From: Actinomycetes bacterium
Lineage (GTDB): Bacteria; Actinomycetota; Acidimicrobiia; IMCC26256; PALSA-610
Assembly: GCA_025360585.1 (NCBI GenBank)
Contig: JANYBW010000041.1
Location: 47,470 to 111,469 of the forward strand
Length of the DNA stretch: 64,000 nt
Direction of reading: 5' to 3'
This document shows, piece by piece, positions 58,112 through 64,000 of this stretch; positions within the stretch are counted from its first letter, which is position 1; every line of letters begins with the position of its first letter. The notes below the pieces were generated by a model. That model made no database searches. It was given only the letters and a program-made list of their open reading frames with translations, and had not been told where the DNA came from. The translations under genes were made by a program, and so were the position numbers.

Positions 58112-59112
58112 GCCGCGGCTGCGGTTTCGGCATTCATTACCGACTTTGCTGGCCGTTCACGACGGCCGAGTGCAAAGATCAGCCCCCAAAACAGTGCACC
58201 GAGCGCGAGCCCAAGAAGAAGCGCGGGACCAAAACCAATACGTTGAGGAGTGATAAATCCTTCAACGGTGCCCGCGACAACCAACCACAACGCGGCCATA
58301 AGCACCATCCGGACTGCGCCTACGGCTTCTTCGCGCAATGCCTCCGAACGTTTGCGGTGCCCAGGCGCAATGATCGCGCAAGCAATGCGAAAGCCCGCCG
58401 CGCCACTCACAACGATGCAAGACAATTCGAGGACACCGTGCGGCAGGATTAATTCAAAAAAGCTGTGACTGTTGCCGGCACCAATCGCAAGACCGCTCAG
58501 CACTCCGAGGAGCAAGCCATTTTGAATCAACACAAAGATCGTGAGGAGGCCAAAGAGCAATCCGCCTGCGAACGCAAGAAAGGTAACGCGAATGTTGTTC
58601 GTCATGATTTGTGACGCGAGTGCCGACGACATGCCAGCATCGGGTGTCGACCGATCACGACCCTGATCACGATTCGGCTCGGCGACGCTGCGGTATTGGC
58701 TGGGCACAAACTGCGCACCAAGCTGTGGATGTTTCCACGACCAAACGCCACTCAATACCGTCGGGCCCGCGAGTAACACAAGGGCCGCGATCAAACAGAG
58801 CGGCCGTTCCAGGACACAACGCCACATGTCCCGCCGAAAAAATCGCGCGACGGTCCGCACGCCACGATCCGTGCCGTACACCAGCCCGCGCGCCGCAGTC
58901 ACCGTCCGCTCTAAGCGAGCCACAACCGGATCCCCGCCGTATTGCCGACGCGCGATTGCGAGATCGCCCGAGGCCGAACGGTAGAGCGCTCCAAGGCGGC
59001 GCACACCAGCCGAGCCGAGGCGCGCACCAGGCTTTCGCTGCGCGGCCACAATCAGCGCATCCAGTTCGGCCCAAGAATCCTGTTGCGATGAAACAAACTC
59101 TGCGAGCTTCAT
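58078..59112 (-). CDS. Stage II sporulation protein M-like membrane protein (SpoIIM family)
   Basis: Membrane protein of 344 residues. A cytoplasmic helical N-terminal part (about 1-105; F-V-x-x-Q-Q-D-S-W-A-E-L-D-x-L) is followed by a hydrophobic segment (about 112-130) and four to five more from 185 to 325. The F-F-E-L-I-L-P-H-G-V-L-E-L family motif is at about 215-227. Homologues occur in many non-sporulating actinobacteria beside RDD genes, so no sporulation role is implied. Its ATG lies only 18 bp from the divergent RDD start. Confidence 0.88.
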   Translation of the reverse strand: MKLAEFVSSQQDSWAELDALIVAAQRKPGARLGSAGVRRLGALYRSASGDLAIARRQYGGDPVVARLERTVTAARGLVYGTDRGVRTVARFFRRDMWRCVLERPLCLIAALVLLAGPTVLSGVWSWKHPQLGAQFVPSQYRSVAEPNRDQGRDRSTPDAGMSSALASQIMTNNIRVTFLAFAGGLLFGLLTIFVLIQNGLLLGVLSGLAIGAGNSHSFFELILPHGVLELSCIVVSGAAGFRIACAIIAPGHRKRSEALREEAVGAVRMVLMAALWLVVAGTVEGFITPQRIGFGPALLLGLALGALFWGLIFALGRRERPAKSVMNAETAAAAQILAESFSFK

Positions 59113-59130
59113 TCGGTTACGGTCGCGTTC

Positions 59131-59901
59131 GTGGTTGATGCACGGTTCGAAAACCGCATGGCAATTGTCACGCCCGAAGGAGTACGGCTAGAGCTGGCTA
59201 TCGCGGGCATTGGATCGCGCCTTGCGGCTCGCCTCCTCGATTCACTAATACAGGGCGCTGTTAGTCTCGCGCTGTTTTGGGTCGTCGCGGCGACAACCCG
59301 CTTCACCCGAGCTTCCGGCCAAGGCGGGATCGCGGCCGCGCTGTTTTTTCTCACCACTTTTGCCATGATCTTTTTGTACGACCTCATTTTCGAATTGGCG
59401 ATGCACGGACAAACGCCCGGTAAGCGCGCAACCGGACTTCGGGTGCTCGATGCAACGGGCGCGCCGGCAACCCCGATTTCGATCATCATCCGCAACGTCG
59501 CGCGCATCATCGACTTTTTGCCGATCTGGTACGCGGTCGGGATTGTCTCGATGCTTGTATCTCAGCGGACCCAACGACTAGGGGATTTCGCGGCCCACAC
59601 GATCGTCGTGCGTGAACGCAAAGGCAATGCCCGTGACCATCAGGCAATGACCGCAGGCACAATATTGACGGTGCCACCCGAAGCGGTTGCGCTTTGGGAT
59701 GTCAGCGCGGTCAGCGCAGACGAAGTCCAATTGTGTCGGCATTTCCTGCAACGTCGCTTCACGATCCCGGACGCGGCTCGCTATCAGCTCAGCATCGAAA
59801 TCGCAACACGACTCGCAGGCAAAGTGACCGGCTTACCCCAGACTTGTCATCCCGAGTTTGTGATCGAAGGTGTGGTTCGCGCGAAAGAGCTCCGCCAATG
59901 A
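59131..59901 (+). CDS. RDD family membrane protein
   Basis: Protein of 256 residues from a GTG; an ATG at 59158 is an alternative, and neither has a clear ribosome-binding site. The RDD signature appears as G-S-R-L-A-A-R-L-L-D-S-L-I-Q. Three membrane helices and the T-P-G-K-R-A-T-G-L-R and R-L-G-D-F-A-A-H-T motifs follow. The last 90 residues are soluble. Function unknown; the family has been linked to transport. Confidence 0.87.
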   Translation: MVDARFENRMAIVTPEGVRLELAIAGIGSRLAARLLDSLIQGAVSLALFWVVAATTRFTRASGQGGIAAALFFLTTFAMIFLYDLIFELAMHGQTPGKRATGLRVLDATGAPATPISIIIRNVARIIDFLPIWYAVGIVSMLVSQRTQRLGDFAAHTIVVRERKGNARDHQAMTAGTILTVPPEAVALWDVSAVSADEVQLCRHFLQRRFTIPDAARYQLSIEIATRLAGKVTGLPQTCHPEFVIEGVVRAKELRQ

Positions 59902-60260
59902 CGACGTCCGTGACACTCGAAATGCCAATGGTCCGGCGGCTTTCCGCAGGACTCATGCTCGCAGGAGCTACGTACGCGATTTCTCCCGTACATCCCGGAA
60001 TTCCTTGCCCTCTTCGGTCGCTCACCGGGATTCCGTGCCCATTTTGCGGGCTAACCCGCGCGGTGGCCGCGGCGTTTCGCGCTGATTTCATTGGTTCATT
60101 GCGCTTCAACCCCGGCGGGCTGATGCTCCTCATCGCGGCGATCGGTGTCGTCGTTAGCCAACGATCTCGCGTCCAAGTTCGCTTCGCGGCTTGGGTAATC
60201 CCCACGACTGTGGGGCTGTTGTGGCTGTGGAACCTGACGCTGAACCCAACGTTTCGTTAG
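59898..60260 (+). CDS. DUF2752 membrane protein
   Basis: Protein of 120 residues from an ATG overlapping the RDD stop. The DUF2752 core is G-I-P-C-P-F-C-G-L-T-R-A at about residue 48, with a C-x2-C pair and two or three hydrophobic segments. An N-terminal C-P-L-R-S-L-T-G-I-P-C repeat-like stretch precedes it. Function unknown. Confidence 0.85.
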   Translation: MTTSVTLEMPMVRRLSAGLMLAGATYAISPVHPGIPCPLRSLTGIPCPFCGLTRAVAAAFRADFIGSLRFNPGGLMLLIAAIGVVVSQRSRVQVRFAAWVIPTTVGLLWLWNLTLNPTFR

Positions 60261-60299
60261 CGCAACTCAAGGGTTCGTCGGGCGGAGACGGTCCGCGGG

Positions 60300-60899
60300 C
60301 TAGAGCTCTCTTCGGCCCGACATTGCCCGACCCAGTGTGACTTCGTCGGCGTATTCAAGATCGCCACCGACGGGAAGACCACTTGCGATTCTTGAAACGA
60401 CAAGTCCTGCGGGTTTCAGCAAGTTTGCGAGATACATCGCTGTCGCTTCACCTTCAATATTTGGATTCGTCGCAATGATCACTTCGGTAATGCCTTCGCC
60501 GCTGATGCGCGTGATGAGTTCGCGAACCCGCAATTGTTCCGGGCCGATCCCTTCGATCGGCGAAATTGCTCCTTGGAGCACGTGATACTTGCCGCGGTAT
60601 TCGGCGGTCCGTTCGATGGCCACAATATCTTTGGGTTCTTCAACGACACACACAAGGTGCGCTTCGCGGCGTTCGTCTGCACAGTAGGAACACAAATCGG
60701 ATTCTGCAATATTGAAACACCGTTTGCACCAGACGACTTTGGCCTTTACTTCAACGATGACATCGGCGAGGCGATGCGCATCTTCTTTCGGCAACTTCAA
60801 GAGATGAAACGCAATCCGTTGCGCACTCTTGGGCCCAATGCCGGGGAGGCGACCAAACTCATCGATAAGTCGTTGAACTGAGCCCTCGTAACTCGCCAT
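60300..60899 (-). CDS. recR: Recombination protein RecR
   Basis: DNA repair protein of 199 residues that works with RecF and RecO to load RecA at gaps. A helix-hairpin-helix N-terminus ([11 protein letters not shown]) is followed by a C4 zinc finger C-x2-C ... C-x2-C (about 57-72). The Toprim domain has V-V-E-E-P-K-D and the C-terminal [19 protein letters not shown]. It lies 32 nt after dnaX, the common dnaX-recR order, though no ybaB-like gene is between them. Confidence 0.95.
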   Translation of the reverse strand: MASYEGSVQRLIDEFGRLPGIGPKSAQRIAFHLLKLPKEDAHRLADVIVEVKAKVVWCKRCFNIAESDLCSYCADERREAHLVCVVEEPKDIVAIERTAEYRGKYHVLQGAISPIEGIGPEQLRVRELITRISGEGITEVIIATNPNIEGEATAMYLANLLKPAGLVVSRIASGLPVGGDLEYADEVTLGRAMSGRREL

Positions 60900-60931
60900 G
60901 CCGGTCAGTTTCTAGCGGATATTCGTAGCAT

Positions 60932-62854
60932 TTATTGGCTTCTTGGCTTTTCTTCGACAACCTGCGCGCCGAGCTCCGACATGAGCAGCGATGCGGTGTC
61001 GCGAAGCGGGGCGTCGTGGGCGTTGACGAGCTCATCAAGGTCTACGAGATCGGGCAAGTCTTCGGGAGGCGCGATGTCGTAGCCCCCGCTGTCGTGCATG
61101 GCATCGCTTGAGCCGTTGCTGATCGTAACGCGCCCAGGAAAATCGTGCTCTTCCAATTTGAAGCGCACGCGGGTGCCGAGATGACGCGCGAGTTCTTCGC
61201 GGATCTCATCCGCGTTGTTCTTGAACCTTGCCCGCACCGCAGTGAACTGATCGCGCGGCACGCCGAACGAAACCGTGTCTTCGACCAAGGCGATCGGTTG
61301 CGCTTGTTGGACCATCGCGCGCGTCGCGCTGTTGAGGCCAGCAAGCGTGGCGCTCCACGCGACCACCACATCATCGAGATCGACGGAAGCAAGCGATTTC
61401 GATTGGGTTTCGTCCGGAGTTGGATCATTCGGTGCAACTTCACGAATCGGAGCTTTTGGCACCGCGGTGAGCTTCGGAGGCGCTGTGGGTTCGCGACGAA
61501 ACGCGCCAAGCGCCGGACGCGAACTCGATCCGGCTCCAGGAGTGGAGGATTCGTCGGTGGTTGACGTTGCTGGAGTTTGGGTTGGAGCCGTGGAGGCCAG
61601 TGGCTTCGACGGTCGTTCGAGCGCCGGAGCTCCCGCAACTCCAGTTGCGATCGCGGCGCGAGGCGTGGCTCCACCTTCGGACAATTGCGCGACCTTGGCT
61701 TCCAGCTGAGCAATGCGCTCGGCGAGGCCATCGATGTCGCCGTGCGAATCGCGCCGGGCCAAGCGCACGACGGCAACCTCAAGGACGAGTCTCGGATCAG
61801 GAGCGCCCTGGCCGCGCATATCCGCAATGGCCTCACCCAACGTTTCGATCGCGCGCGTACAACGAGCCAGCCCAGCCGCTTTGGTGAACGCGAGCAGTTG
61901 CTCCGCTTCGGCCGCGGGGCCGTCGTGGGGAATACGGCCACCACCAGCCGCAAGCATGAACGCGTCGCGTGCCGTCGACAACAGTTCTTCGGCAAACGTG
62001 CGCGGATCCGTGCCTCCGATCAATGCATCGGTGACTGCAAGTAATGCTCCCGCGGCATCGTCTTCACCGACGGCCTGCAACACGGCAACCCGCCGTTCAA
62101 AGCCGGTACCGCCAAACGCGGCAAGCACACTCGCGCTATCAAGGTGATGGTTATCGCCTTCGGTGCCGACCGCGATCGCGATATCAAGTTTCGACATCGC
62201 ATCGCGAGCGCTTCCCGCGCCTTGCCGCACGACCGCTTCCAAGGCATCGGCATCGACTTCGACCCCTTCGCGCCCGGCGATATCCGTGAGGTGTTCGCGC
62301 AATTCATCGTTGGAAAGCAGGGTGAATTCGAGGTGCTGGGTGCGCGACCGAATTGTGGGCAACACCTTGTTGGGATCAGTCGTGGCCAAAATAAACACCA
62401 CGTGATCCGGCGGTTCTTCGAGCGTTTTCAACAACGCGTTCGAAGCCGCGTTGGTGAGCATATGAACCTCATCAATCACGTACACCTTGCGCTTGCCGTT
62501 CGCGCTCAACCCGCCGTGCACCGCACCTACAAGATCGCGGGCATGTTCAACTTTGTTGTTCGATGCGGCATCGAGCTCCATCAGATCGGCGAAGTTTCCC
62601 GCCGCGACTCCTTCACAGTTCACGCACGCGCCGCAGGGTTCGCCGTCCGCGCCCAAATCAAGACAGTTGAGGGCTTTGGCAAGAATTCGCGCCGTCGTGG
62701 TCTTGCCGGTGCCGCGCGGGCCCGAAAAGAGATAGGCGTGGCCGATGCGCTCTTCGAGCAGGGCATTGCGAAGCGCCGAGCTGATGTGGTGTTGGCCCTT
62801 GAGCTCACGAAAAAACTGTGGACGGTACTTGCGGTACAACGATTGCGACGCCAT
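60932..62854 (-). CDS. dnaX: DNA polymerase III subunit gamma/tau
   Basis: Clamp-loader ATPase of 640 residues. The ATG at 62854 is chosen because the conserved S-L-Y-R-K-Y-R-P begins there; an upstream extension would run into the SRP RNA gene. Walker A is G-P-R-G-T-G-K-T-T. The zinc module is C-x8-C-x2-C-x2-C (about 65-80), and V-Y-V-I-D-E-V-H-M is Walker B. The tau part has a Pro/Thr-rich linker (about 400-480) and a conserved C-terminal domain. No obvious slippery frameshift heptamer was identified. Confidence 0.95.
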   Translation of the reverse strand: MASQSLYRKYRPQFFRELKGQHHISSALRNALLEERIGHAYLFSGPRGTGKTTTARILAKALNCLDLGADGEPCGACVNCEGVAAGNFADLMELDAASNNKVEHARDLVGAVHGGLSANGKRKVYVIDEVHMLTNAASNALLKTLEEPPDHVVFILATTDPNKVLPTIRSRTQHLEFTLLSNDELREHLTDIAGREGVEVDADALEAVVRQGAGSARDAMSKLDIAIAVGTEGDNHHLDSASVLAAFGGTGFERRVAVLQAVGEDDAAGALLAVTDALIGGTDPRTFAEELLSTARDAFMLAAGGGRIPHDGPAAEAEQLLAFTKAAGLARCTRAIETLGEAIADMRGQGAPDPRLVLEVAVVRLARRDSHGDIDGLAERIAQLEAKVAQLSEGGATPRAAIATGVAGAPALERPSKPLASTAPTQTPATSTTDESSTPGAGSSSRPALGAFRREPTAPPKLTAVPKAPIREVAPNDPTPDETQSKSLASVDLDDVVVAWSATLAGLNSATRAMVQQAQPIALVEDTVSFGVPRDQFTAVRARFKNNADEIREELARHLGTRVRFKLEEHDFPGRVTISNGSSDAMHDSGGYDIAPPEDLPDLVDLDELVNAHDAPLRDTASLLMSELGAQVVEEKPRSQ

Positions 62855-62960
62855 GGGCCCGATCGTAACCGCCCGCCTCAACCAGCCTCCCTGTGTCCCA
62901 CCGATGTTCCGCCCGTGGAAGATGGGTGGGACACACGAAAGGTGCGGCCGCTGCTCATGA

Positions 62961-63067
62961 GGTCCGCCCAGGCAACCCGGCGGCACCCGAAAGTTTCCGC
63001 TGAGAGCTGCTTGCTTCCGCACCTGACTCGGTTCACGGGCTCTCGTCGCGCCGGACCCGGGCGAACC
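62961..63067 (-). ncRNA. ffs: Signal recognition particle RNA (4.5S-type)
   Basis: The minus strand contains GTCAGGTGCGGAAGCAAGC followed by AGC, the conserved SRP S-domain with a GGAA tetraloop closed by GC pairs. The ends GGTTCGCCCGGG (5') and CCTGGGCGGACC (3') pair, with one wobble, to form the long helix, and an inner CCGGCG/CGCCGG segment continues it. The size is about 107 nt and exact ends are estimated. It lies upstream of dnaX and near tRNA-Ser, an arrangement I recall from other actinobacteria. Confidence 0.85.
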
Positions 63068-63138
63068 ACATCAACTGCGGCCGCCTGGAGCCCGAGAGGA
63101 TAGCGAACGCCAGCGCCAACTACGATCTGCAACTCCCG

Positions 63139-63226
63139 GGAGGGGTGCGAGAGCGGCCGAATCGGCACGCTTGGAAAGCGTGTGAGGTGCAAGCCTCCGT
63201 GGGTTCGAATCCCACCCCCTCCGCCA
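63139..63226 (+). tRNA. tRNA-Ser (anticodon GGA)
   Basis: The 88-nt cloverleaf has acceptor stem GGAGGGG/CCCCTCC, discriminator G and an encoded CCA. The anticodon loop TTGGAAA carries GGA at 63173-63175. A long variable arm, as expected for class II serine tRNA, and T-arm GTGGGTTCGAATCCCAC complete it. A tyrosine recombinase follows on the same strand, so the 3' end is a likely attachment site. Confidence 0.97.
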
Positions 63227-63324
63227 ATAGACATTCCGGCGTCCATTCAGTATCACCAAATATCGTCGAATTCGGTGCTGAACGGGTTGAGCAATCAGCG
63301 TTCACGTCTGCGACCACGACGGCG

Positions 63325-64000
63325 ATGTCACGACGCACGACGATCGGCGAACTCGCACTTTGGTGGCTGCACAACGTGCAGCCACCAAGTACGGGCCTCG
63401 ACTTGGGCAAAAGCCGAAGATCGTGTGCGGCGCATCGTAGCGACCCTTGGCCCGATTGAAGCCGGCTCCCTCAAAGCCGAACAAGTCGTCACCTGGCAAT
63501 CGCAGATCTTGGAAGAACTAGCTCCAAAGACGGTTGGCCATCACCGCCAGACGCTTGCACAAATCATGGACCAAGCAATGGAACTCGGGCTCGCGAACTC
63601 CAACCCAGTGCGCCGCGTCAAGGCGCCACGCATTCCCAAGAATGTTGCCCGCGCACTCAGCGTTGAGGAAGTTCACAACCTGCTCACCGCGGCCGAACCC
63701 GACCGCAATGCCGCCGCGATCGCATTGCTGTTCTTACAAGGCTGGCGCGTGAGTGAAGCACTCGGGCTCGCCTGGTCAGATCTCGACCTCGACGCTGGAA
63801 CCGCTTGCGTTCGGCGAGCGTGCGTATACGTGGATCACGAGGGTCCAGCGCTCGGTCCGACCAAAACGGTCGGCGCGATGGGCCAACACAGACTCGCACC
63901 GTCGGTGGTACGCCTACTTCGGCAACGCAACAAGGTACAAGCCGCCGAGCGGTTGGCGAGCGCCACACTGTGGCCCCAACATGTCTACGAAGGGCAACCG
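63325..64000 (+). pseudogene. Tyrosine recombinase/phage integrase, frame-disrupted and cut by the window end
   Basis: The N-terminal part (M-S-R-R-T-T-I-G-E-L-A-L-W-W-L-H-N-V) reads in one frame from the ATG at 63325 to about 63380. The rest (S-H-Q-V-R-A-S-T-W-A-K-A-E-D-R-V-R-R-I-V, then the core-binding domain and the start of the catalytic domain) reads in the next frame to the window end. The first catalytic arginine lies in G-W-R-V-S-E-A-L. The later residues (H-x-x-R, Y) lie beyond 64000. The join sits inside a perfect palindrome. The gene may be a true pseudogene, or carry small deletions from mis-sequencing of the hairpin. It follows tRNA-Ser, as expected for an integrated element. 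Confidence 0.72.
63360..63388. repeat. Perfect 13-bp-arm palindrome within the integrase reading-frame break
   Basis: TGGTGGCTGCAC and its exact reverse complement surround a 3-nt loop (AAC), with one more T-A pair outside. It coincides with the position where the recombinase changes frame. Confidence 0.85.

Noticed and set aside
62144..63103. 319-codon plus-strand frame across the dnaX start and SRP RNA
   Set aside because: It runs antisense to dnaX and the structured RNA, with no domain.

Overview
The window looks like chromosome from an aerobic, heterotrophic actinobacterium, most probably of the class Acidimicrobiia. This is inferred from gene content and style, not from a marker gene. 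The GC content is moderately high and genes are densely packed with many ATGA-type overlaps. GTG starts are common. The gene set includes an ethylmalonyl-CoA pathway, a short acyl-CoA carboxylase epsilon-like subunit and a MoxR/DUF58/SpoIIM/RDD block.

Layout. 1-3916: a large secreted PKD-repeat protein that runs off the left edge. 4065-21504: one continuous minus-strand block that appears to be a complete choline/glycine-betaine utilisation locus. In transcription order it holds a cognate corrinoid protein, a DUF1638 protein, a 'virulence factor' family protein, a ferredoxin-ASKHA corrinoid activase, a non-pyrrolysine MttB-family methyltransferase, an IclR regulator, a dimethylglycine dehydrogenase-like flavoprotein, EtfB, EtfA, a ProV/ProW-ProW/ProX importer, choline dehydrogenase and betaine aldehyde dehydrogenase. 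21558-28696: a long inverted repeat, an enoyl-CoA hydratase, a molybdopterin oxidoreductase, a zinc alcohol dehydrogenase, a second enoyl-CoA hydratase and a GT-C-like membrane protein. 28718-35760: a duplicated metallopeptidase, asd-lysC, two membrane-anchored cyclophilins, an S51-like protein, a methyltransferase and a small lipoprotein. 35902-53038: ethylmalonyl-CoA pathway genes (3-hydroxyacyl-CoA dehydrogenase, ethylmalonyl-CoA mutase, acyl-CoA carboxylase beta and epsilon, epimerase, crotonyl-CoA carboxylase/reductase, thiolase). These are interleaved with a degenerate GGDEF protein, a Nudix hydrolase, a CoA-transferase, a sedolisin, a secreted HEYAE protein and a phosphoesterase. 53140-60260: a membrane/MoxR/DUF58/SpoIIM/RDD block. 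60300-63226: recR, dnaX, the SRP RNA gene and tRNA-Ser(GGA). A frame-disrupted tyrosine recombinase follows the tRNA and runs off the right edge, so a tRNA-integrated element probably begins there.

How the genes work together. Choline or betaine is imported by ProVWX. BetA and BetB oxidise choline to glycine betaine. The MttB-family enzyme would move one methyl group onto the corrinoid protein, which the ferredoxin-ASKHA protein keeps reductively active. The resulting dimethylglycine would be oxidised by the FAD/folate dehydrogenase, with ETF as electron acceptor. A shared, partly palindromic box lies upstream of both halves of the locus (about 15454-15485 and 21501-21533) and could be the operator of the embedded IclR protein. 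No methylcorrinoid:tetrahydrofolate methyltransferase is visible, so the fate of the first methyl group is open. Acetyl units would be assimilated through thiolase, 3-hydroxybutyryl-CoA dehydrogenase, Ccr, epimerase and Ecm; propionyl-CoA carboxylase would recycle propionyl-CoA.
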